In this document: positions 50,814 through 61,400 of the stretch, piece by piece
Position numbering within the stretch: position 1 is the first letter of the stretch
Layout: each line of letters opens with the position of its first letter
Assembly: GCA_036867785.1 (NCBI GenBank)
Contig: CP145417.1
Span: 744,001-808,000 of the forward strand
Source: Plasmodiophora brassicae
Taxonomy: Eukaryota; Endomyxa: Phytomyxea; Phytomyxea; Plasmodiophorida
DNA: 64,000 nucleotides
Direction of reading: 5' to 3'
Made by a program: the position numbers and the translations under genes
The notes under the pieces: generated by a model
What the model was told of the DNA's origin: nothing
Database searches by the model: none
Seen by the model: only the letters and a program-made list of their open reading frames with translations

Positions 50814-53171
50814 ATGCTGGGTGGGCCGCAGATGGTCGTCCTCAGGGGTCTGGCCATCGCATCGGTGGCGTGGTTGGCTGCTAGTGCAATGGCGCATGCT
50901 GATGCGGCCTGCAATGCCATGCGTGACGTGGGAAACGTGGACGACGACGTGGCCGGCGGAGCAACCTGCGGCATCGAGGTCGAAAGCTGGACCGATACGA
51001 CAAGGCACAATCCGCCTTTCCAGGCAGCGCTAGCCGCGCTCCTCCAGTCAGGGGACGATGACGATGACCACAATCACGAACTGGAGACTGATCGGTACAA
51101 CGAGCTGATCAGCACCTGTCGGCACCTTGCCCTGGATCCCGACACCGATGTCAACAGGCCTGTGCGTACGCCCGATGGATCGGTTGTCCCCTCCATCCAC
51201 ATTGCTGCCACCGTGGGCACGCCCGAGCTCCTCCGCGCAATCCTCGATCGCAGCCCTTCCTCCATCAACGTTGTCTCAGAGGGCATGACCGCTCTCGACG
51301 ACTGCGCTGTGTCAGAATTCGACGCCCAGATGCTGCAGGACGACGTCGACCTGGCGCGGTTACGGGCGAACCGCGATCTGCTGGTCTTCGAGAAAGGCGC
51401 GGACCTCTGGGCCAGTGACATCCCGGTGGCGTTCATCCTGTCGTCGTCCCTGGACATCACGATGATGTACTTGAATCAGGCGGGCGACCTCGGGCAAGTC
51501 GTCAACGCCCGCCACCTGGTGCTGTACCGTCAGATGTCGGGGGGCAACTCGACCCAGACGTCGTCGGCCGTCGTTGACGCAAGCGCGCTACTGGCAGCGG
51601 TCCTGTCCGGCCACGAAGACATCGCCAATGTCCTGATCGATGCCGGCGCCGACGTCACGGTGACCGGCAGCGTGTACCCAGACACAAGCAACGTACCCCT
51701 GGTCCTGCATGCGGTTATCAGGGGCGGCCTGTCGACCGGCCTGATCCGCAAGCTGGTGTCGCATCCCGACATCCAGATCGACGCGCTAGAGGATGGCATC
51801 GCCCCGTTATCCGTCGCGTTGCATTGCATCGAGATCGGAACGAACGCGGAGCACTACCTGGACGTTGTCGACCTGCTGTTGGACCATGGAGCCAGCCCTA
51901 CCGGCAACACTCTCAACGAGGCGTCGCCGTACTACCCCGAGGTGCATCGTCGGCTACGAAGGCGCCGGCGGGCGTATGCGCGTCCCGACCCTCGTCGCGA
52001 GGTGTTCGAGCGTATCCGGGCGCAGGACCTGGGTCGAGTACGACAGATCTGCAGGGCTTACCCGTACTGGCATGCCTGGTGGGACGACGAAGGGCGATCG
52101 GCGCTCGACGTCGTCGTCGGCAACCTGTGGTCCCGCCGATGGATGGAGCTGGCCCTCGACCTGATTCGCGCGTCTCCACATCCTGGCGACCCTCGATCGC
52201 TTGCCATAGCGTTCCGTTTCGGGTCCCTGAACCTCGTGAACTCCATCCTAGCCAAGAACCCGGCGCTGGTCCATCGTCGCGACGCGAATGGCATGACGCC
52301 GCTGGCGATCTGCTCCTGCGCCCTGTACTGGCGGCGCCACACGCGTGACGCCCAACGCCTCCGCTCCATCCGCAACGCGCTCGTCCAGCGCTGGCGCGCT
52401 GACATCGACCCGCTCTCCTTCATCTTCGCAGTCGACCTCGATATCACGATGGCGTACCTGGCGATGAACAACGGGTCGGGGATCGATGCCGCCTTCGTGT
52501 TTGGCCCGGCGGGCAACGGGCGGGCCCCGCGCCTGGTGCCTCCTGGCACCCAGGGAGCCACAGCTCTGCACATGGCGCTCAACGGCAACACGTACTACAA
52601 CGAAGAGATCGCAATGTTCCTCATCGACCAAGGCGCTGGCGTGGACACTATGGACGGTCGGGGTCGCACGCCTCTCCAGATGGCCCGCCAAGCCAACCTG
52701 CCTTCCGTTGTGCAGCGCATCCTGTCGGTGACCGCTGGCACGAACCGCCCTGGGTCGCGTGCCTGCCCTGGCGCTCAAACAGGTCCACAACGGATGACAG
52801 AGGGCCTGGGCGACAGGGGCACCGGGGCCGGGTCCAACGTTCGTCACGTCATGGCCTATATGGGTGCTCGTGCCGTCCCAGCGGCACTTGTCCTGACTGG
52901 TTTGACCCATTTCGCCGCGACCCGTCTCCCTCGTCCACCTCGTGTCGAGAACGTTCCGCGTGCTCGTCCATTGTCAGCGATGGAGGAGTTGTTCGTCGGC
53001 GGGACGACCGCCGTCGTCACAGCCGCCATTCGCAACACGCTCCTCGCCCCCCGCCCCAGGTCTCGGGACCGTCCCAGATCGTCATGTGCATCCCCAGCGC
53101 CGGGTTTCGCGGCGTCTGCTGCCATCGTCATCGCCGTTGTCGTCGCCGGCCATGTCGTCGCCCTCTTCTGA
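50814..53171 (+). CDS. Secreted or membrane-anchored ankyrin-repeat protein
   Basis: Single exon of 785 residues from ATG 50814 (or 50832). The N-terminus MVVLRGLAIASVAWLAASAM followed by AHADAA is a signal peptide. Ankyrin-like units then run from about residue 120 to 640, e.g. VPSIHIAATVGTPELLRAI, DASALLAAVLSGHEDIANV, IDAGADVTV, EHYLDVVDLLLDHGASPTG, TALHMALNGNTYYNEEIAM, GRTPLQMARQANLPSVVQR, several of them degenerate. The last 160 residues are disordered, with hydrophobic segments VPAALVLTGLTHFAATRL and GFAASAAIVIAVVVAGHVV; the latter is a good membrane anchor at the very C-terminus. Ankyrin repeats behind a signal peptide are unusual outside pathogens; cell-surface or host-directed interaction is possible but unproven. 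Confidence 0.88.
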   Translation: MLGGPQMVVLRGLAIASVAWLAASAMAHADAACNAMRDVGNVDDDVAGGATCGIEVESWTDTTRHNPPFQAALAALLQSGDDDDDHNHELETDRYNELISTCRHLALDPDTDVNRPVRTPDGSVVPSIHIAATVGTPELLRAILDRSPSSINVVSEGMTALDDCAVSEFDAQMLQDDVDLARLRANRDLLVFEKGADLWASDIPVAFILSSSLDITMMYLNQAGDLGQVVNARHLVLYRQMSGGNSTQTSSAVVDASALLAAVLSGHEDIANVLIDAGADVTVTGSVYPDTSNVPLVLHAVIRGGLSTGLIRKLVSHPDIQIDALEDGIAPLSVALHCIEIGTNAEHYLDVVDLLLDHGASPTGNTLNEASPYYPEVHRRLRRRRRAYARPDPRREVFERIRAQDLGRVRQICRAYPYWHAWWDDEGRSALDVVVGNLWSRRWMELALDLIRASPHPGDPRSLAIAFRFGSLNLVNSILAKNPALVHRRDANGMTPLAICSCALYWRRHTRDAQRLRSIRNALVQRWRADIDPLSFIFAVDLDITMAYLAMNNGSGIDAAFVFGPAGNGRAPRLVPPGTQGATALHMALNGNTYYNEEIAMFLIDQGAGVDTMDGRGRTPLQMARQANLPSVVQRILSVTAGTNRPGSRACPGAQTGPQRMTEGLGDRGTGAGSNVRHVMAYMGARAVPAALVLTGLTHFAATRLPRPPRVENVPRARPLSAMEELFVGGTTAVVTAAIRNTLLAPRPRSRDRPRSSCASPAPGFAASAAIVIAVVVAGHVVALF

Positions 53172-53305
53172 CATGAACACGCCAGGTTGGGTCGACCTCA
53201 CGAGTACTGTTCGCGCAGCGATGTAGGAAACAAGCGACTAGGGAACACGTTTATTTGCCGGGTCAAGGTACAACGGGCCACAGGTACAGGCAGCAAGGTG
53301 GCGTC

Positions 53306-53773
53306 CTACACGACCGGGATGGCGTCGGCGCTGCCGTTGGCCAGCTCCAGGAGGCCGATCTGGGCGGTGACCTCGCTTGGGGCGCTCGTCGACGGCTGCA
53401 TGATGTCCTCAAACTCGGCGCGGCAGACGTGCGAGCGGCGCAAGCGCTTGCAACGCTGGCACGGGCTCCCGTCGTCGCATCGAGACTTGGCGCGTCGGCA
53501 GGACATGCAGGCGGAGGACGTGCGCGGCAGCTGGGACGGACGCGTGCCCGTTCGCGTACGCGCAGGGCACTCGCGATCCACGCACGTCAGGCCGTGTCGA
53601 ACGCAGCGGGGGCAGGGGCGCTCGGTGCCGCACTTGGCCTTCGCCTTGACACAGCACCTGCACGCCACGTCTGTCGACTTGCGCGGCCGCTTGCCAACGT
53701 GGAACGGCGCCGGCGTCGTCAGGAACAGGTCGGCGTCAGATGGTGGAGCGGCCAGCGCGTCGTCGACCTCCAT
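53306..53773 (-). CDS. Protein with two Zn2Cys6 binuclear clusters
   Basis: ATG 53773, single exon, 155 residues. Two fungal-type clusters occur in tandem: residues about 40-67 with ACRCCVKAKAKCGTERPCPR (C-x2-C-x6-C-x5-C-x2-C-x6-C, ending LTC) and residues about 90-118 with ACMSCRRAKSRCDDGSPCQR (same spacing, last gap one longer, ending HVC). Each has the PC-x-RC loop and basic residues for CGG half-site contact. A KRPRK sequence just before is a probable nuclear signal. There is no activation or middle-homology domain as in Gal4-type factors, so it may be a small DNA-binding accessory factor. Zn2Cys6 proteins are best known from fungi but also occur in amoebae and other protists. The frame stays open above the ATG. 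Confidence 0.88.
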   Translation of the reverse strand: MEVDDALAAPPSDADLFLTTPAPFHVGKRPRKSTDVACRCCVKAKAKCGTERPCPRCVRHGLTCVDRECPARTRTGTRPSQLPRTSSACMSCRRAKSRCDDGSPCQRCKRLRRSHVCRAEFEDIMQPSTSAPSEVTAQIGLLELANGSADAIPVV

Positions 53774-53959
53774 GGGGCGATGAGCGATTAGGCGAATGAC
53801 CGGGGAGCGGCGTTCCGACAGGGGTGACGCGCCTGTCGGCGGATTCGGATGCCTGCTTAAGGGTGGCGGCGTCCTGATTCGGCCGATCGCCCTCAACAAT
53901 AATAGGGAGGCGCTTCAGGGCCACATGTTTGGCCCCGTACGTAACCGAGCGGCGTCCGT

Positions 53960-55394
53960 TTATGATGCGTTGATATCGACGCCAAAGTCCCGATCGGGGA
54001 GACACCTCGGGGCGCACAGCGTCCACAGGTACAGGAGGGCTGTGCAAACGGGCGTTAGCGAGGGGGGCGCTGACACAGTCCAACGGACGGGCGCGCGTAC
54101 TCGTTGCCCAGGTGGTCGTGAGCGCGACCCACATCACCGGTGCGCCGACGCCCCGCTGGCTGGAGTTGCTTTCATCGTTAGGGATCGCAGTGGCCCAGCC
54201 CGACACCGCCATCGTTATGTACAGGGACGACAGGGCCATCAGTAAATGGAACTGGGCATTGGAGAACCGCAGCGTGGCCATTTGCTCCTCGTCGAGGTGG
54301 CCGATTGGCTGGGAGGCTTGTTCCGCATCGGCTGGCGGGTCCGCCTCGGTCGTGACGTCCAGCGCGGGGCGGCCCTCGCCGAACAGCGTCGTTCTCGACA
54401 GGCTGAACGCGCTCCAGCAGAGGGTGACCGCCGTAATAACCAATCCCCATGTACTGAATGCGGTCAGGCTGACGCCGGACCGGTTGCAGGCGGACGGATC
54501 CGCGCTCAGGGCGCCATACATTGTGAACGTGTTGTACGCGAACATGACCGACGACGTCAGCAACGTGCCATGCGGAGCAAAGCTCGACAATGCCAGGGCG
54601 GTGTAGAGTACGGCCGCCAGCAAGTTGACCGTGATAACGGCCTGCTGGAACCCGCACGCGTCACCGACGGCGAACCACGAATAGAAGAACGCAGTGACAA
54701 CGACGGATCCGAACCAGAGGGTCGCCGACACGACGACAACGGCGATCAGCCATGGGCGCTCCTCTGTTGACGTCCACGAGCTGTTCCAGTCGTACGAGAA
54801 CGATATCAGCACCATAATCTGCAGCAGAAGGAAGACCCCTAACGCCCCTGTGATCAGTTCTGCTCGCGTGTACGACGGGATCGCCCCACGGGCCGACCTG
54901 CTCCACCCAGAGCGAACTTGGCGAACCCGTCGTCAAAGCTGTTCGGCAGCAGGAACGCGAACACGATGAGCACAAGCCAGAACAGCAGCTTCAAAGGGGC
55001 GTGCCCGAAATGGAACGGACCATGGGCAGCTGACATGACACCCATGATGACGAAGAACGCAAACATCTGCAACAGACAGGTCGGTCGTCGGCGGGCGGCA
55101 GGCATCGGTCCCACGTACGGCAATGCATATCCGGAACGCGGCATGCACCTGGAAACACCCGGCAGACACGCAGGACGCCATCGAGAATAGGTCCATGCGC
55201 TGGAACAGGCTGCCGCTGGCGTACCGGGCCAGCAGCGCCAGCAGCGCCGACAGGAACACGATGACGACGTAGAACAGTTTCGCGCCGCGCGACGTCGACA
55301 TGGACGACCCGAGCGACCTGCACGCGGCGGTGGCGGCGCACGACCCCAGGCACGACCCTAGGCAGGCGCATGGCGCCGACAGGATCGCGCCCAT
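53960..55394 (-). CDS. SERINC: SERINC/TDE family membrane protein
   Basis: Four exons (55394-55119, 55066-54907, 54847-54101, 54039-53960; introns 52, 59 and 61 bp) give 420 residues. The N-terminus MGAILSAPCACLGSCLGSC is the Cys-rich start typical of SERINC. About ten hydrophobic helices follow. Diagnostic stretches: HGPFHFGHAPLKLLFWLVL, VMFAYNTFTMYGALSADPS (compare TMYLTWSAMSNEP), FHLLMALSSLYITMAVSGW (compare FHFMLFLASLYIMMTLTNW), and the spliced end TWATTLLYLWTLCAPRCLP followed by DRDF. SERINC proteins lie in endomembranes and the plasma membrane and affect phospholipid distribution (lipid scramblase activity in some). All exon joints keep one frame and rebuild family motifs. Confidence 0.93.
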
Positions 55395-55568
55395 GGCCCC
55401 CCCACGGGATGATTGCTGACTGCAACGAAGGGTCACGCTGCGCCGCCTTTGCGACACTTTTGGCAACCCCCGTCTGTCAGGATGTTATTGGTCGTTTTCA
55501 TCCAAAATGAAATTTTCTGCGTCAGTTGACAGCCGTGGATCCAAGTATCGCGACGGCATTTTTTGGTG

Positions 55569-56732
55569 ATGACTGGTCAGGATCGCTCCGGATCATCACC
55601 AAACTCCGTACGTCAGCCTGCGATCAGCGCGCTCAGGTTGCCAGCTGTTCGACCAACGATGGCGTCGTCTGGACCTGGGGATAGTGGATCAACCGCCAAT
55701 GAGATCCTCGAAGGAGATGATCGTGTTCATGTCACACTTGACGTGATTGTGAAACCGTATGTAAGCATACAGCCGCGGAACACGTTGTATCACGTTCTAG
55801 GCCAATTCGACGTCGAAGTGGCCACCGTTGGCGACTTTACAGACGCCGTACTTGGTCTCGTTCAAGAAAACGTAGACGGCCTGGCTCGCAAGTCATCTGA
55901 CGACGACTCGACGTATATACTTGCTAAGGAGACCGTAACGTTAACGTCACTGGACCAGTTTGTTGCCATCAAACACAACAATCACTTCTACGCCTTCCAC
56001 CGTCCACATGGCGAGGATCACCGAGATCCAATGCGTACCCCAACTGTTGTGCTAACGTTCAAATTGAAGTTAGTCACTGAATGTTGTTCTTGGCATACAG
56101 GCATAACCAAGGACACGCTTAACCGCTGGAGTAAGGACGTCCCGAGTCTATTCATTTATCAGTACGGGAAAGAGCTGCGAAACGCATCGGACTTCAAGAA
56201 GTTTCAAGCGTCTGTGTTCTCGGCTCCGCAGTTGGACCGTGCTCGCGCCGCTGCCGATGAACAAGTGAGAGCGATCGAACGCCAACTGAAGGATCACTGG
56301 GGAACGGTATATCAATCCCAGTCAGCCAACTGGCGGATTTGGGCCAGTCGCATCGCGCGCGAGCCGGTCACACGTCGAGCTGCTTTGATCGAGGATCCGC
56401 CTCCATACGAAATCGTCCACCTCTTCGAGCACTCGCCACTACAAAATGGACCGTTGCTCACGACCCTCCGGGAAGACAATTCCACAACGCTAGCGATTCT
56501 GGACACGATGGACGATCACTTGCAAGAGTTTCAGGACTTTATCCATCGCCAGATCGAGGCGTTTCGCGACAGCGTTGGGTGCCAGATGCGGCAGATGCGC
56601 GACACCGTGCGCCGACATCGACGAGTTGCTGAGGCGCTTAGGGCTAGTCTTCATCCCGAGGAACTTCCTGATAATCTGAACAGGCTGCAGAGGGCTCCCA
56701 ATCAGAGTGATGTAGACCATGAGGATCAATAA
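55569..56732 (+). CDS. Hypothetical protein abutting the transposase gene
   Basis: Single exon, 387 residues from ATG 55569. The N-terminal 60 residues are disordered; a compact, probably alpha/beta region follows (DRVHVTLDVIVKPYVSIQP, YILAKETVTLTSLDQFVAI, FYAFHRPHG) and then a charged helical C-terminus (RARAAADEQVRAIERQLKD; IHRQIEAFRDSVGCQMRQM). I recognise no family. Its stop codon lies 2 bp from the stop of the convergent Tc1/mariner transposase. It may be a second ORF of the same element or the host gene next to which the element inserted; with no terminal repeats found, neither can be chosen. Codon composition is slightly AT-richer than in most neighbours, like that of the transposase. 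Confidence 0.65.
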   Translation: MTGQDRSGSSPNSVRQPAISALRLPAVRPTMASSGPGDSGSTANEILEGDDRVHVTLDVIVKPYVSIQPRNTLYHVLGQFDVEVATVGDFTDAVLGLVQENVDGLARKSSDDDSTYILAKETVTLTSLDQFVAIKHNNHFYAFHRPHGEDHRDPMRTPTVVLTFKLKLVTECCSWHTGITKDTLNRWSKDVPSLFIYQYGKELRNASDFKKFQASVFSAPQLDRARAAADEQVRAIERQLKDHWGTVYQSQSANWRIWASRIAREPVTRRAALIEDPPPYEIVHLFEHSPLQNGPLLTTLREDNSTTLAILDTMDDHLQEFQDFIHRQIEAFRDSVGCQMRQMRDTVRRHRRVAEALRASLHPEELPDNLNRLQRAPNQSDVDHEDQ

Positions 56733-56734
56733 AT

Positions 56735-57917
56735 TTATTCGAATCCGGCCTCCGTCATGCGATTGGTGATGTCCTTGTAGGCGACGCCTGGATTGAACTT
56801 TCCGTTTGCGCCAAACCCACATTTCTTGAACAGACCTCTCATATCATATCTCCGAAACTTCTTGAGTTCCGTTAAGATTACAACAGGGAGGTCCTTCGGT
56901 TTGACATTGCCTTCAGCATACCAACGCCTAAGGCTTTTCTTGACAAGACCGAACACAATCTCAATCGGGTTGAACATCGGACAGTAGGCTGGCAGGAAGA
57001 TGGGAATGATGCCGAGATCCCGTAGGTACTCGACTATCGTATGATGGCAATGTATCCTGGCTCCATCCATGATCCAAACCGATTGCCGCCCAGGATGCTT
57101 CTGAACTCGGCCGGACAGAGCATGCTCACGGACGCATTCGACAAATTTCTGACGATCGAACGTGCCCTCTGTGAGAAATGTGCCTTCCAACCCATCACAT
57201 CCGATGAAGCACAACAACGAGCTACGCGGCCTTCTGACGAATTCGCCTCTGAAGAGCAGTTCCTGGCCCTGCATAACGCATGTTAGGGTCCTGTATACGG
57301 ATAACGTTGGGGAACTCGTCGACAGACCTTAAGCGCATAACCCTTGCGACGTAGCATGTCCCGGTTGTCGAGGCCGAACTCGTCAAGAAAGCACAGGCTG
57401 GAGTGGGTCCAGTCGATAGCGTTGAGTTCCTCGAAGAATCGGACGATGTCTGCTTCCTTGATCTGGATGGCTCGACGGACAATGAGCTATTCAACAGTAA
57501 GCCGAAACTGATAACCCATTCCTGTTCGAGTCGTACCTTTCGAGTAAAGCCGTATTCGCGAAGTATGCGCCAGATCGTGCTCAAACTGATGTCGTTCTTC
57601 CAGTTGATTTCGAATGCCAGCTTGGCTTCGTCAAGAAAGGACAAAGGGTTGGCGAGGAAGTAGTCCCTTATCCATTCGCGGTGTTCAGGCGTGTACTTCC
57701 GCTGCGACTCTGTTGCCTTACGGGATACGGCACCGGTGCGCTCGTACCGCTCGATCCATCTGCCGATCGTCGATGGCGCCTTGCGATACAAAAGGGCTAT
57801 CTGATTCTGCTTGAGGCCGATGAAATAGTAGGCGTACAGCGCATGCAGTTTGGTGTTCTCTGTAGCATGTTGGCTTTCAATTGCTTCGGACACGTGTACA
57901 CCATGAGCGGCCGCCAT
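56735..57917 (-). mobile_element. Tc1/mariner-type DDE transposase gene, intact, two introns
   Basis: Three exons (57917-57537, 57462-57328, 57268-56735), introns of 74 and 59 bp (the second with a CCCTAAC branch motif), give 349 residues. N-terminus: helix-turn-helix pair (GLKQNQIALLYRKAPSTIG, IERYERTGAVSRKATESQ; then LSTIWRILREYGFTRK). Catalytic domain: SSLCFLDEFGLDNRDM (first D), SVWIMDGARIHCHHTI (second D) and AYCPMFNPIEIVFGLVKK (E). There are 34 residues between the second D and the E, so DD34E as in Tc1-like elements. No internal stop in the spliced frame. I could not find terminal inverted repeats by eye within about 2 kb of the gene, so the element borders are unknown; it could be a recent insertion with short repeats or a host-retained transposase. 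Confidence 0.88.
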
Positions 57918-58432
57918 CTCCAACGCTGGCACCTACGCGCTTTGCAATAATTTTGTAACTGAAAAAGAGGGAGCACGACGCCACAGATCACATCTACAAC
58001 CTTGAACGGGCGTTACATCGTCTGCTCGCGCTCGTGCAATCCAAATCAGGTATAACAACTAGTCTCAGGTCAACCACTACCGAACAGGACACGATTGCGA
58101 AGACGGTTGTTTCTCGAGCTCCGTTTAATTGATCAGAATCGCCGCTACGTATCTTCTCTACCTGCTTGACTGAAAGATTGCCACATCCCGTCCCTATATC
58201 TTCTGGAAGCTACAGGTTTCAAGTCAAACCAGCCGAGCAAGCGCGCTCGCGATAGTTGGGCACCAACAATCGCGAAAAAAATGCGTGGCGACGGTTGATA
58301 GTTGGGGCGATTGCATTTCGGACGGCAATCGCAATACATACACAGGTATTGCCGTACGCAGAAAAACGCAGTCGACACTGATCAGCGGGGCCCGTTTTTC
58401 GTTTTACAAAAACCAGACATAGAGAAAGGCCG
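57918..58432. other. Intergenic, short inverted repeats only
   Basis: About 500 bp between the transposase 5' side and the EDC4 3' end. A small stem GCAATAC...GTATTGC (about 58331-58352) and some AT-richer stretches are seen. These do not match the left side of the transposase gene, so they are not evident terminal repeats. Confidence 0.4.
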
Positions 58433-61400
58433 CTACTGCGTGGGCATGTTGATGAGCGTGCTGATCAGAAACGTGATCATTCGGCAGATGCCTTGCTGGA
58501 TGGTGTCGAAGGCGCCGCTCTGCGATTCGACGTTGTCGGCGATCTGGCCCAGGACGCCGGGGATGTGCGACGCGATCTGTTCGTTGCGGGGCCGGCTGGA
58601 GAGTGCCAGCAGCGCCTCACGCAGCCATTCGAGCTGGTCGGTGGTCGTGGCAGGGTCGGACAGATGGAACGAGACTTGCTGCGCCAGGGAGAGCAGGACA
58701 GGTGGGCTGAATTCATGCGGACCACGTTGGTGCAGGCACGAGGGCGACAGGAGGGAACATAGCCAAAGGACCAGCGCCGAGTCACCGGCGTTCAGCGCCT
58801 TGGTGAACGCTTCATCGAGCCGGTTTTGTTCAACAAGGCTGCTCAGGGTAACTTTCAAGTCAGGCGCAGGCGGCGACGAGGCATCGAGCCCCCGGCGTTC
58901 CGCAAGGCGGTCTCGAACATCGTTCAGCAGGTTCAGTATCGATTCGACCGACTCGTTAGAGACCAGAGTGCTGCTCTCGCGCTGCTGCCTCATCCCAGCC
59001 TCCAACGTCGCGTTGATTTGATGGAACATGGTTGAGAAGCTAGCTCGGAACGCGGGTAGTAACTGATCCTTGAAGCTCTCCCGAAAGCCCTCATGTATCG
59101 GCTGCCGAAGAGCCTGCGGAAGCTCCTGCACATAACGGCGCGATCAGCATTTCGAAGCACAGCAACACGGGTTCCAACGACATGCATACAGTTGCCAACG
59201 AGTGCACTGCACCTGCAACGACGCGCTCAAGAACAGGGATAACCGACGATTCAACAGCGGCGGAGACGGTTCGCATTATGAACTGCGTCAGTTCCGGAAC
59301 AAGTTTGTCGCGAAACTCGGCCTTCACCACAGCGTCTACACGTTCGGGAATGACGTGATTGATTGTCTTTGACACCGACTCCAGGAGCTTCTTCGTTCGG
59401 TGTATCTCCTCCCTTTCGCGAGCCTTCCTGTCGGATTCAAGCTCCGACCGGAACGCTTCGAAATGCTTCGCCATCAGGGCATCCAGGTCACCAACCGATA
59501 CAGCCGCATCGGTACCGGCTGCGATTTCGTCGTCAGGTACCGTCCGAATATGCCTCGGTTCAGCCTGGACTCGCGAAGCTAAACTGCCTCCGGATTGGGA
59601 TCGCTTCAGGATAGCTGTGGGCGATGGGACCGCAAGGTGCTTTGGTGCACGCTTGGCGGCAGATGATGGAGTGAAAGATCCCATCGGAGACGCGGGAACG
59701 GGAGGAGGTGGCGGCTCCCTTGGCGACGACAAAGGTGCCTCGGAGAGCGGGGACGGGATCTGTGTTGCCACCAGGGAAGTACGTGGTTCGGACGAGACAA
59801 ACACCGACGGCTGCTCCGATGGGCTGAGTTGTTGCCCCGTCACGTGGAATACCTGAATGGCGTGGCTCTGCGCAGCGTAGAGCCGCAGGCCATCGCCGGG
59901 TTCGTCGGAAATTGCGCACATTCCCAGAACGAGATGTTGAACGGAGAATGGGCACAGGTGGTCAAAGCGGCACCCAGCTGGGTCCAGCGGCGGAAGGACT
60001 AGATCCAGCTTTTCCGATTGTGCATCTTCCCCAGACTGCGAACTCGCTATGCTCAGGTTCGACTGGGCGTCCTCGTCAGGACGGTCAGTACTCTTTGAGG
60101 TCGCCGACTCGGGCAAGGGCCGACGGAGGACATGCACGATGATAAACCTGAGGACAACGCATCTCAGCACACCACCCACGAACGGACTCGTTATCTGGTT
60201 ACCCAAACTGGTCGTCTCCGTTAAAAGGAACAACGACATGCGACGCCGAAGGATCAACCGTCATAGCCTGAAAGAGTAGTTTGTTCTTTCCGGGCGAGAA
60301 GTCTAGCCTTCCACAAGGCGAATCGCCTTCAACGTCCCAGATCTGAATGTTACGGTGCGAATCGCACTGAATGTACAGCAGGCGATCGCACGATGGAGAT
60401 GAAAAGCCAGGCGTTCGAACCCTAACACCAAGGTAAGCAGACCAGCAGGAGCCGTCGATGTTAACCGTGTACCATTTCAGGGAATTAATGGAGCGGTCAT
60501 CATCAGGCGAAAATGTCCGAATCAACGGTTCTGGTCGGCGCCACATCCAAATACAAACAGCGCCATCATCGCCACCGCTACTTAGTTGCGTGCCATCGGG
60601 AGAGAAGCAGATGGTGTTCACAGCCTCTCGATGTCCTACGGGAGCAACCGTTACTCACGGCAGTGTCGAGATACAATGAATTCAACCTTGCAAGCAGAAT
60701 ACACGTGGATCGGCGGGATTGTTCGTAAACGTCGGTGGCACAGACGGCGTCGTATCGTCATCCGATTCTTCCCCGTCTTCAGGTGAAACAACATCCGATA
60801 GATCCCATATTTCGACGCTACGGAACACGTCACCGGACAGAAGACAGAACCGAAACAGCGGGGCGTTAGAACCTGGGACCGCGAGCAAGTGCTATGCACG
60901 GTAGCGTCGGATGCCAATCTGAAGCTTTAAACGCTTCCCGATTGGACTTAATTGAGCATATTTGCCGCGACGAAATATCGCCTGCTGTGGATGACCCATC
61001 CGGCGATGATAAGGTACCCGACCTAAACACACGCGTCAGGCAATTATAAGAGCACAGATGCCGAAACGTACTTTTCATCGCCACCGATACGCCACAGAAT
61101 TGCAACGCCGTCCGATGATATGCTCAGGACCAGCGATGGATCCCATGGGCAAACGGATACGTCGATAATTGCTCCTGCATGCCCAGACAGCAGCGCACGC
61201 GTCTCGTTGATTTGGTTAATGACGCGAATCTTGCCACCTTGGGAAGCTGCCCGCGGGTCGGCTGCACAGGGATTAGACAGCATATACCCGTCAATATCAT
61301 GCGAACGCCACTCACGTTTGATGACATAATACAGGTACGGTGAGCAGACACAGATGACACGGTGGACTGCGTCTGGGGTCGAGGTATTTCGAATCTTTGC

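Noticed and set aside
55480-58450. Terminal inverted repeats for the Tc1-like element
   Set aside because: Several short palindromes were compared on both sides, but none on the left matched one on the right in reverse complement over more than about 8 bases.
60405-60435. TTCGAAC-like T-loop suggestive of a tRNA on the minus strand
   Set aside because: T stem does not pair fully and no anticodon or acceptor arms fit; it lies inside a confirmed EDC4 exon.
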